Below are positions 1-5,323 of a stretch of DNA of 9,443 bases, one piece after another. The stretch comes from Thermoplasmata archaeon. GTDB taxonomy: Archaea; Thermoplasmatota; Thermoplasmata; Thermoplasmatales; Thermoplasmataceae. The position numbers were made by a program, and so were the translations under genes. The notes under the pieces were generated by a model. That model had not been told where the DNA came from and ran no database searches. It saw only the letters and a list, made by a program, of their open reading frames with translations. Numbering within the stretch: position 1 is the stretch's first letter; every line of letters begins with the position of its first letter. The DNA is taken from assembly GCA_021847855.1 (NCBI GenBank), contig JAJZOT010000042.1, positions 1-9,443 on the forward strand, in the 5' to 3' direction.

Positions 1-293
1 ATCATCCTGCAATGACCATAGACCAAGTCTCTGAGCAGTGTGACAGACACCGATCCACTGTTTTTAAGATACTGCAGAAGCTTGAGTCAGCAGGCCTGGT
101 AACAAGAGAAACAATATCAATCAGATCTGGCGGTTATTATCATGTGTACAGTATTCTTGAAATTGACGACCTTGACCGCCTTATTGAGGAAAGGACAGAT
201 TCATTAATAAAATCCATAAGAAACAGGGCTAGGGAATTTTCCTCTGATATAAGGAAAAATGCATTGAATATGCATCAGGGCAGGCAAAATTAA
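1..293 (+). CDS. Winged-helix transcriptional regulator, 3' part (start lies before the window)
   Basis: The frame is open to the left edge of the window. The codons before the first ATG (base 12) read His-Pro-Ala, and the helix-turn-helix would be incomplete if translation began there, so the true start is probably upstream. From that Met, residues 1-30 form a typical HTH: a short helix (TIDQVSEQC), a turn, then the recognition helix RSTVFKILQKLESAGLV. A basic wing with GGYYHVY follows, then a charged C-terminal helix (residues 50-90) that may dimerise. The arrangement resembles TrmB-type and other archaeal winged-helix regulators, but no effector domain is visible in this part and the ligand and targets cannot be read. 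The stop TAA is at 291-293, 19 nt before purN on the same strand, so the two may be cotranscribed. It is seen as a DNA-binding protein; its family is inferred. Confidence 0.75.
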   Translation, partial: HPAMTIDQVSEQCDRHRSTVFKILQKLESAGLVTRETISIRSGGYYHVYSILEIDDLDRLIEERTDSLIKSIRNRAREFSSDIRKNALNMHQGRQN

Positions 294-312
294 ATATCTT
301 ATTTTAGAATGT

Positions 313-936
313 TTGAAAGATATATTGTCGAAGAAATTAGTTGTTTTTGCCTCTGGAACCGGGACTACGTTTGAGTTCCTCGCTGAATCAGTTAAACAAG
401 GTCAAATTGATGCCGACATTGTAGCGTTGTTCTCTGATCGCCCTAAGAGCGGCGCTGTGGAAAGGGCAGGCAGGTATGGGATTAGGGTATATATAATCAG
501 ACAGAATGATATGGAAAACACAGTGGACGATATGCAAAACCACCTTATTGCCACAGACCCGGATCTTATTATCCTGGCAGGTTACAACCGGATCCTGCCT
601 GACGAGATTGTTGATCTCTACCCTTTTAAGATCATCAACACACACCCATCCCTGCTCCCATGCTTTGGTGGACGCGGAATGTATGGACTTAATGTTCACA
701 GGGCTGTGATTGAAAGCGGTGCAAAGATCACTGGCTGCACAGTCCATTTCGTAACTAGAAATGTGGATGGCGGGCCAATCATCGATCAGTCAACAGTTGA
801 AGTGAGATATGACGATACACCTGAGATTCTGCAGGAAAGGGTGAAGAGAGAGGAGAAATCCGTTCTCTTGAGGGCAGTTAATGACATACTTTCTAAAAAC
901 ATTCATGTCAACGGAAAGAGGGTCAGCTTTTCATGA
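313..936 (+). CDS. purN: Phosphoribosylglycinamide formyltransferase (GART)
   Basis: PurN transfers a formyl group from 10-formyltetrahydrofolate to glycinamide ribonucleotide, the third step of cytosolic IMP synthesis. The N-terminal phosphate-binding strand-loop VVFASGTGTTF lies at residues 10-20. The formyltransferase signature NTHPSLLP is at 109-116, and FVTRNVDGGPIIDQ at 146-159 carries the catalytic aspartate. The expected catalytic residues are therefore all present: Asn109, His111 and Asp152. Length (207 residues) is normal for the family. The loop after HPSLLP (CFGGRGMYGLNVH) is of the longer type seen in some Firmicutes and archaeal enzymes. The first start is TTG at 313. TTG at 325 gives the more usual N-terminus (MSKKLVVFASG) and is equally possible; the ATG at 309 is out of frame. 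No Shine-Dalgarno is visible. The 3' end overlaps the convergent protease gene by 14 nt. Confidence 0.93.
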   Translation: MKDILSKKLVVFASGTGTTFEFLAESVKQGQIDADIVALFSDRPKSGAVERAGRYGIRVYIIRQNDMENTVDDMQNHLIATDPDLIILAGYNRILPDEIVDLYPFKIINTHPSLLPCFGGRGMYGLNVHRAVIESGAKITGCTVHFVTRNVDGGPIIDQSTVEVRYDDTPEILQERVKREEKSVLLRAVNDILSKNIHVNGKRVSFS

Positions 937-1981
937 AAAATTCGTTATTTTTTGAAACAGAAAAAAACTTCCACATGGAAGAAAAGCAATAAGGTATTGC
1001 AATAAGTGATCCAATTACAGACCACAGCACCAGGAGAATGATGAACCCTATCGACGATGGAAATGCTATCAGTAATCCTGAGGTAGCATTTAGGAAGAAA
1101 TGCAGCATTATATCCATATAGACTCCGAATTTAAGGTATCCCACCGCAAGTATCAGTGCACCTATAAAAACAGGCAGAATCTTGCCCCAGCTCCAGAGAC
1201 CAAAATAGATGTGTGCATAGGCAAAGAACTCACTTGTGACTATGATCATGGTGAAGTCAGCATACTTATTCCTGCCGCCATATCTTTTCCTCATATAACC
1301 AGGGGATAAAATATAAAGTCCAAACGCCTTAAATGCATTCATGTCAAACGGCTTCTTGTTTTCAGCCGTGGTTTTCCTTCTAGCGTACAGGATAAAAGGT
1401 ATGAAAGTTACTATACCGATAGGGAGTATCCTGAAACCTAATTCCTCCACGAATGGCGCATAAATAAGGTTGAGAAAATACTTGTAAACGCTATAGGCAC
1501 TGCCTGTTGTTGTAATTGTTGGGCCTCCTATAGGGATTTGAAGGCTCTCCTCTATTAAAATTATGAAAGCGCTCAGTAAAAACAGGAGGGGGGCCATCAT
1601 TCCAAAAAAACCATTCGGATTGTCAAACGGCCTTACGTGTGAATTAAATGTGAACCCGATAACCCCTGTAAAGACAGCATACAGGAATATCACTGTAATA
1701 ACAATTCCAAACAGGCTTATACCAGGTACCTCAAACAGAAGCAGCAGGAAATAAAAATATACATAATCGCTCCCCGTGAGGACCCGGCTCAATGGGACCC
1801 CACTGAAAAAAAGGAGATAGGAGGCAGAGAGAATGACCATTAGCGCGAGGAAGATATAAGTTACGATAAGCACGAATGGAACAATATGGCCGCTTTTCTT
1901 GCCCTCCACTGGTACGGAGTCTTCATTCCCGCCCGTCACCTTATGGTATTGATTGATCGCGTTGCTAGGTGAAAACGACAA
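923..1981 (-). CDS. CPBP-family intramembrane metalloprotease homologue
   Basis: This is a polytopic membrane protein of 352 residues with roughly eight hydrophobic segments, beginning at about residues 33-58, 73-110 and 125-147. The three motifs of the CPBP (CAAX protease / bacteriocin-processing, Abi) family occur in order: EELGFR at 179-184 (EExxxR), FAYAH at 253-257 (FxxxH) and HFFLN at 294-298 (HxxxN). These supply the glutamate, histidines and asparagine of the membrane-embedded catalytic site, so it should be an active protease; the substrate is unknown. A basic, probably cytoplasmic stretch at about 200-245 widens the gap between motifs 1 and 2. The N-terminal 30 residues are hydrophilic. 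The start is TTG at 1981-1979, about 24 nt downstream of a TATA element, which suggests a leaderless mRNA; the next Met (48) lies inside the first membrane helix. It is transcribed towards purN and overlaps its 3' end. Confidence 0.8.
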   Translation of the reverse strand: MSFSPSNAINQYHKVTGGNEDSVPVEGKKSGHIVPFVLIVTYIFLALMVILSASYLLFFSGVPLSRVLTGSDYVYFYFLLLLFEVPGISLFGIVITVIFLYAVFTGVIGFTFNSHVRPFDNPNGFFGMMAPLLFLLSAFIILIEESLQIPIGGPTITTTGSAYSVYKYFLNLIYAPFVEELGFRILPIGIVTFIPFILYARRKTTAENKKPFDMNAFKAFGLYILSPGYMRKRYGGRNKYADFTMIIVTSEFFAYAHIYFGLWSWGKILPVFIGALILAVGYLKFGVYMDIMLHFFLNATSGLLIAFPSSIGFIILLVLWSVIGSLIAIPYCFSSMWKFFSVSKNNEFFMKS

Positions 1982-1997
1982 TATCTCATGAATAAAT

Positions 1998-2011
1998 TAA
2001 AATATAATATA
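1998..2011 (-). promoter_or_regulatory. TATA element for the CPBP protease gene
   Basis: Read on the minus strand the site is TATATTATATTTTA, centred about 24 nt before the TTG start at 1981. That is the normal archaeal TATA-to-initiation distance, so transcription would begin at or next to the start codon, giving a leaderless message. No Shine-Dalgarno is present, which fits. It sits in the 62-nt gap after the DUF35 gene, so the protease gene is probably transcribed separately from the upstream operon. Confidence 0.5.
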
Positions 2012-2043
2012 GTTGTGATTATATTTTACATCGATTGGTTATT

Positions 2044-2448
2044 TCAATCTGCCAGAACAAACTTGTAGCCATACTGTATGATTCCTGCCTTGCCATCTTC
2101 TCTTACCTTCCTGAATACAGTTTTGACGCGTTTTCCAAAGTCAATTTCCTTTGGATCCGAATCCACGATCTGTGCAGTTATAACAGGACCCTCATCAAGC
2201 TTTACAAGCGCCATGACATACGGTCTCTGCCTCATGAAGGCCGGTGGGACATCATGCACGATGGTGAAAGAGACGATCTCGCCCTTTCCTGAGAGCGTGA
2301 CCTCATTCATTTTTCCTATGGAATCCCTGTGACAAGTTGGGCAGACGTCCCTGGGTGGAAAATATATGTTATTGCAATGTCCACACTTGACTGCTACAAG
2401 CCTGTATCTATGATTTGACTCTCTCCAGAATCTTGAAAGCTCTCCCAT
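2044..2448 (-). CDS. DUF35 zinc-ribbon/OB-fold protein of the HMG-CoA synthase-thiolase complex
   Basis: The protein has 134 residues. Residues 1-18 form an N-terminal helix (SRFWRESNHRYRLVAV), typical of DUF35 proteins. A rubredoxin-like zinc ribbon follows with C22-G-H-C25 and C36-P-T-C39, then an OB-fold of beta strands at about 48-131. All four zinc ligands are present. In archaea this family bridges acetoacetyl-CoA thiolase and HMG-CoA synthase: its OB-fold helps form a shared CoA site, so acetoacetyl-CoA passes between the two enzymes. Operon position agrees, since the ATG lies one nucleotide after the thiolase stop (TGA-A-ATG), preceded by a strong Shine-Dalgarno GGGAGGGG ending 6 nt before the ATG. 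It is the last gene of the three-gene operon. Family and context agree well; physical complex formation here is inferred. Confidence 0.9.
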   Translation of the reverse strand: MGELSRFWRESNHRYRLVAVKCGHCNNIYFPPRDVCPTCHRDSIGKMNEVTLSGKGEIVSFTIVHDVPPAFMRQRPYVMALVKLDEGPVITAQIVDSDPKEIDFGKRVKTVFRKVREDGKAGIIQYGYKFVLAD

Positions 2449-2449
2449 T

Positions 2450-3613
2450 TCAATCCCCTCCCAGTATATGCACTACAGATGTTGAACCACTTATAGACAT
2501 GCTGTGCAGGAGGGCATTGTTTGGTGACTTTACCTGTCTGTCTTTTCCTTTCCCCTTAAGCTGCTGGACTGCCTCAACGAACTGTCCAATCCCAGTTGCA
2601 CCGAAAGGGTTTCCCTTTGCTTTAAGTCCACCGGATGGGTTGACCGGTATGCTTCCATTTAATTTTATATCCTCATAAACCAGGTCTTTTGCCTTCCCCT
2701 TTTCAGCAAAACCAAGGTCTTCAAGTTCAATCAATCCATATATGCTGTATGAATCATGTATTTCAGCAAAGGATATATCGGAAGGCTTCAGCTTGCTCCT
2801 CTCAAATGCTTTCTTGGCTGCAATAACCGTGGAATCAAACCTGTAGAGGGATTTCCTGCTGTGCAATGCCAGGTAATCCTGAGAAATTGAGGATGCGGCA
2901 ATTTTTATTCCATCAAGTTTGTTCTTCTTTACGTACTCATCAGATGCAAGGATTAGGGCAGCCGCGCCATCGCTCGCCGGGCTGCAGTCCATAAGATTCA
3001 GTGGTTCTGAAACAAGCGTTGAGTTCATCGCAGCCTCAAGTGTTAGTAGATTCCTGTAATGTGCATCAGGATTCTTTGACGCATTCAGGTGATCGTTTAC
3101 CGACATCATGGCAAGTGACTCCTTATCAACTTTGAAATCACGCATGTATTTATTGCAGACAAGGGCTGCAATCGCAGCAGGTGTAGCCCCGAAAAACCCC
3201 TCCCATTCACTGTCAAGAAGTGTGCTAGTCAGGTCAAGCATCTCTGATCCATATATATCTGTAAGTTTTTCCACACCACCAACCGCAGCAACACTGTATT
3301 CTCCAGACTTTATGCCGAGATAGGCCTCTCTCACAGCTGCACCACCGGAGGCCGTCGATGCCTCAATTGAAAGGGCTGGTACATTTGAATGTGCTATACC
3401 GGCAAAATCTGCTATCAGGCTCCCGATATCGCTCTGGGAGCTCACGGCTGCACCCAGGGTATTGCTTCCATACAATATCTCAATGTCCTTGGAATAAATA
3501 CCGGCATTTTCAATTGCCTTCAATCCAGCTTCAGTGGCCAGTTCCCTCAAAGATCTGTCCCAGAGCTCTCCGAACTTGGTCTCTCCAGCGCCTATAATAT
3601 ACACATCACTCAA
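2450..3613 (-). CDS. Thiolase-fold protein of the HMG-CoA operon, catalytic residues replaced
   Basis: Residue numbers here count from the upstream TTG at 3625. The preferred start is TTG at 3613, which gives [18 protein letters not shown] and has the Shine-Dalgarno GGTGAT 4 nt before it. The fold is that of archaeal/SCP2-type thiolases: [11 protein letters not shown] at 10-20, [17 protein letters not shown] at 107-123, [12 protein letters not shown] at 213-224, IHDSYS at 289-294 and the C-terminal glycine loops. The family normally makes acetoacetyl-CoA from two acetyl-CoA. Here EASTASGG (88-95) has Thr91 where the nucleophilic cysteine of the usual EACASGG stands. HDSY (290-293) has Ser292 where SCP2-type enzymes have cysteine, and GNPFGATG (338-345) has Asn339 in place of the GHP histidine. 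Only His290 is kept. Reading frame and length are intact, so this is not an ordinary pseudogene. Its start overlaps the HMG-CoA synthase stop and DUF35 follows directly. A structural role or altered chemistry is inferred. Confidence 0.88.
   Translation of the reverse strand: MSDVYIIGAGETKFGELWDRSLRELATEAGLKAIENAGIYSKDIEILYGSNTLGAAVSSQSDIGSLIADFAGIAHSNVPALSIEASTASGGAAVREAYLGIKSGEYSVAAVGGVEKLTDIYGSEMLDLTSTLLDSEWEGFFGATPAAIAALVCNKYMRDFKVDKESLAMMSVNDHLNASKNPDAHYRNLLTLEAAMNSTLVSEPLNLMDCSPASDGAAALILASDEYVKKNKLDGIKIAASSISQDYLALHSRKSLYRFDSTVIAAKKAFERSKLKPSDISFAEIHDSYSIYGLIELEDLGFAEKGKAKDLVYEDIKLNGSIPVNPSGGLKAKGNPFGATGIGQFVEAVQQLKGKGKDRQVKSPNNALLHSMSISGSTSVVHILGGD
2455..2462 (-). promoter_or_regulatory. 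Shine-Dalgarno of the DUF35 gene
   Basis: On the minus strand GGGAGGGG lies inside the last codons of the thiolase homologue, 6 nt before the ATG at 2448. It fixes the DUF35 start and indicates translational coupling with the gene before it. Confidence 0.7.
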
Positions 3614-4661
3614 TGTTATCACCAAAAACTATTTTCTTCTTGAATTTAGCATAAATTGCATAATCCAGCCAGGTAACCTTGCTGAGCATTTCCTTGATGG
3701 TTGCCTCGCTTTTGCGGTCCATTTTCTCTATCTCGTCTGTTACGGTCAAATCAAATGCATCAGAACCTGCTCCAGACCCAAATGAAACTGCCAGAATTCT
3801 GTCTCCGGGTTCTGCAATATCCAGCACTGAAGAAAGACCTGTCATCATAGCAGCAGAATATGTATTACCTATCTGAGGCGTTAAAAGGCCATCCTTGACC
3901 TGGTCGTCAGTGAATCCCAGCTGCTTGGCGGCCCTTGTTGGAAATTTCCCATTAGGCTGGTGAAATATTGCATAGTCGTAGTCCTTTGGTGTCATTCCAA
4001 CTTTTTCCATCATCATTTTCGCAGCGGTTAAAGTGTGCTTGAAATATGCAGGTTCACCCGTAAATCTTTCCCCATGGGTTGGATACGCCTGCCCCTCTCT
4101 TCTCCAGAAATCAGGGGTATCTGAGGTCACCGACAGTGTTTCATTTATCTCAGCTATTACTTTTTCCTTTCCTATTATAAAGGCAGTGCCACCCGCGGAA
4201 GCAGAATATTCAAGCGCATCACCCGGCGCCCCCTGTGATGTATCAGATCCGACTGCCATTCCGTATTTAATATAACCAGAATCGACCATTGCCAGTACAT
4301 TCTGCATTCCTGCTGTTCCAGCCTTGCAGGCAAATTCGTAATCTGCAGCAAACAGGCTAAAGTTGACTCCAAGCGCAGATGCAAGAATTGTAGCAGTAGG
4401 TTTAACAGCGTAAGGATGGGATTCAGACCCAATGAAAATTGCACCAATGTCCTTTGGGTTGATCTTTCCCCGATTGACTGCCTTTCTTGCAGCTTCAACT
4501 GAGATCGTCGCTACATCCTCGTCTGGAGCTGGTACTGATTTACTTAGAATATATATTCCGTTTCTTATGTTATCTGGGTCTTCTCCCCAAACCCTGGCTA
4601 TTTCATCCGGCTTGATCCTGAATTTGGGAATATAAGAGCCATACGATACTATCCCTGACAA
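3606..4661 (-). CDS. Hydroxymethylglutaryl-CoA synthase (archaeal type)
   Basis: This enzyme condenses acetyl-CoA with acetoacetyl-CoA to HMG-CoA, the committed entry to the mevalonate pathway for archaeal isoprenoid lipids. The protein has 351 residues, the usual length for the archaeal form. The catalytic residues are all visible: Glu80 in [14 protein letters not shown], nucleophile Cys112 in [12 protein letters not shown], and His234 in [18 protein letters not shown]. The C-terminal GSGAGSDAF (295-303) is also conserved. TTG at 4661 is the only reasonable start, because an in-frame TAA lies immediately upstream. AGGTG 5 nt before it serves as Shine-Dalgarno, and a TATA element lies about 36 nt upstream, giving a leader of about 10 nt. 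It is the first gene of the operon with the thiolase homologue and DUF35. The last codons overlap the thiolase start. Confidence 0.95.
   Translation of the reverse strand: MSGIVSYGSYIPKFRIKPDEIARVWGEDPDNIRNGIYILSKSVPAPDEDVATISVEAARKAVNRGKINPKDIGAIFIGSESHPYAVKPTATILASALGVNFSLFAADYEFACKAGTAGMQNVLAMVDSGYIKYGMAVGSDTSQGAPGDALEYSASAGGTAFIIGKEKVIAEINETLSVTSDTPDFWRREGQAYPTHGERFTGEPAYFKHTLTAAKMMMEKVGMTPKDYDYAIFHQPNGKFPTRAAKQLGFTDDQVKDGLLTPQIGNTYSAAMMTGLSSVLDIAEPGDRILAVSFGSGAGSDAFDLTVTDEIEKMDRKSEATIKEMLSKVTWLDYAIYAKFKKKIVFGDNIE
3618..3623 (-). promoter_or_regulatory. Shine-Dalgarno that selects the thiolase start
   Basis: GGTGAT on the minus strand matches the anti-Shine-Dalgarno complement exactly. 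It lies inside the end of the HMG-CoA synthase gene, 4 nt before TTG at 3613. That start overlaps the upstream stop (TTGAGTGA), pointing to translational coupling. The upstream TTG at 3625 overlaps this motif and has no such site of its own. Confidence 0.6.
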
Positions 4662-4666
4662 TTAAA

Positions 4667-4671
4667 CACCT
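4667..4671 (-). promoter_or_regulatory. Shine-Dalgarno of HMG-CoA synthase
   Basis: AGGTG on the minus strand ends 5 nt before the TTG start at 4661. Together with the in-frame TAA just upstream it supports TTG as the true initiation codon. Confidence 0.6.
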
Positions 4672-4692
4672 TTAGGGGATAACACCACTCTG

Positions 4693-4702
4693 TATAAATA
4701 AA
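4693..4702 (-). promoter_or_regulatory. TATA element of the HMG-CoA synthase operon
   Basis: On the minus strand the sequence is TTTATTTATA, centred about 36 nt before the start codon. Initiation about 25 nt downstream would leave a leader of about 10 nt, just long enough to carry the AGGTG site. No other promoter-like sequence is seen between the three genes, so one transcript is likely. Confidence 0.55.
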
Positions 4703-4722
4703 TTAACGAATGAAAACTCGGC

Positions 4723-4806
4723 ATTTGTCGAATATATGTTTAATCCAGTCAATGGGATGGTGTCAAATTCTCGAATTTGTCGTTCTATGTCTAACGATAT
4801 TTATCG
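4723..4806. promoter_or_regulatory. Candidate operator cluster in the divergent promoter region
   Basis: The region between the HMG-CoA operon and the winged-helix gene contains a 16-nt palindrome, CAAATTC-TC-GAATTTG (4764-4779). It also contains the octamer ATTTGTCG at 4723-4730 and 4775-4782, and a variant ATTTATCG at 4799-4806. The first copy lies about 20 nt upstream of the operon TATA element, where a regulator could act. Function is inferred from position and symmetry only, and short AT-rich repeats can arise by chance. Confidence 0.3.
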
Positions 4807-4897
4807 ACGGACAAGTGAAAGTTGTTAAAAAACTATAGGTTCGAAACATTCCAAACAGTGCAGCTGAAGAATATCACAAATACTTTATTTGGAAGAT

Positions 4898-4910
4898 TAG
4901 ATATATATAG
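4898..4910 (+). promoter_or_regulatory. TATA element of the small winged-helix gene
   Basis: TAGATATATATAG is centred about 37 nt before the ATG at 4942. Initiation near 4930 would give a leader of about 12 nt that includes the GGTGA Shine-Dalgarno at 4933-4937. Confidence 0.55.
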
Positions 4911-4932
4911 ATATTGCCGATAGCGTTCAACC

Positions 4933-4937
4933 GGTGA
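4933..4937 (+). promoter_or_regulatory. Shine-Dalgarno of the small winged-helix gene
   Basis: GGTGA lies 4 nt before the ATG at 4942 and matches the archaeal 16S anti-Shine-Dalgarno, confirming the start. Confidence 0.6.
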
Positions 4938-4941
4938 AAAT

Positions 4942-5157
4942 ATGGATGAACTCACCCCAAACGGTAAAAAAGTTTACGATGCAATGAAAAAAATTGGTGC
5001 ATCATCTGAGGACAAAATGAAGACAGCAGATGATATAATGAAGGCCGCCTCTGTAGGTAAGGCTATTGTAGCAGCAGCTTTGCAGGAACTCACTAACAAG
5101 GGTTTCGCGAAGAGAGTTGCAAGACAGAAGAGCGCGGGTTATTTTTTGACTAAGTGA
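4942..5157 (+). CDS. Small stand-alone winged-helix DNA-binding protein
   Basis: The protein has 71 residues and consists of one winged-helix domain. Helix 1 is TPNGKKVYDAMKKIG (5-19). After a polar turn comes helix 2, KTADDIMKAA (27-36), then the recognition helix VGKAIVAAALQELTNKGF (38-55), and finally a basic wing, AKRVARQKSAGYFLTK (56-71). It is lysine-rich with no sensor or dimerisation domain, so it could be a local regulator or a general nucleoid-associated protein; the sequence does not decide. It has a good TATA box, a GGTGA ribosome site and a T-rich terminator, so it is its own transcription unit. It is divergent from the HMG-CoA operon, across a region with candidate operators, and could regulate that operon or itself. 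The fold is clear; the role is not. Confidence 0.85.
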   Translation: MDELTPNGKKVYDAMKKIGASSEDKMKTADDIMKAASVGKAIVAAALQELTNKGFAKRVARQKSAGYFLTK

Positions 5158-5158
5158 T

Positions 5159-5175
5159 TCTTTTTTCATTTTAAA
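5159..5175 (+). terminator. T-rich terminator after the winged-helix gene
   Basis: TCTTTTTTCATTTTAAA directly follows the stop codon. Oligo-T tracts of this kind end transcription in archaea. No hairpin is present. Confidence 0.5.
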
Positions 5176-5270
5176 TTTGGTCAATATAATTCTATACAAA
5201 AGGTAAAAGATATTTCTTAATTACGTCACATTGTAAATATTACTGTCGATACATATGGACCTTTGGAACG

Positions 5271-5289
5271 TTTCTCGGCCGCAGAGAAA
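5271..5289. promoter_or_regulatory. Inverted repeat abutting the TATA element of the secreted-protein gene
   Basis: TTTCTC and GAGAAA form 6-nt arms around GGCCGCA. The centre contains the palindrome CGGCCG, unusual in an otherwise AT-rich stretch. The repeat ends where the (AT)8 tract begins, so it covers the BRE position. A bound protein there would compete with TFB. Operator function is inferred. Confidence 0.35.
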
Positions 5290-5304
5290 TATATATATAT
5301 ATAT
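5289..5304 (+). promoter_or_regulatory. (AT)8 TATA element of the secreted-protein gene
   Basis: Sixteen nucleotides of perfect AT dinucleotide repeat are centred 27 nt before the ATG at 5324. That spacing predicts initiation at the ATG itself, so a leaderless mRNA; accordingly no Shine-Dalgarno is present. A simple repeat of this kind can change length by slippage. Confidence 0.55.
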
Positions 5305-5323
5305 CCAAATGAGTTATTGAATT

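Noticed and set aside
388..747. 119-codon minus-strand ORF
   Set aside because: It lies wholly inside purN, whose catalytic motifs are clear; the reverse translation is Cys/His-scattered with no domain, and there is no promoter or ribosome site.
2078..2678. Plus-strand ORFs of 84-87 codons across DUF35 and the thiolase end
   Set aside because: They are antisense shadows of the operon genes, rich in Ser/Pro/Phe, with no conserved motif.
2450..3613. Thiolase homologue as a simple pseudogene
   Set aside because: The frame is full length, with conserved structural motifs and functional translation signals; the changes are confined to active-site positions rather than random decay.
4175..4498. 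107-codon minus-strand ORF
   Set aside because: It is a shadow in another frame of HMG-CoA synthase, low in complexity (Leu/Gln-rich) and without start signals.
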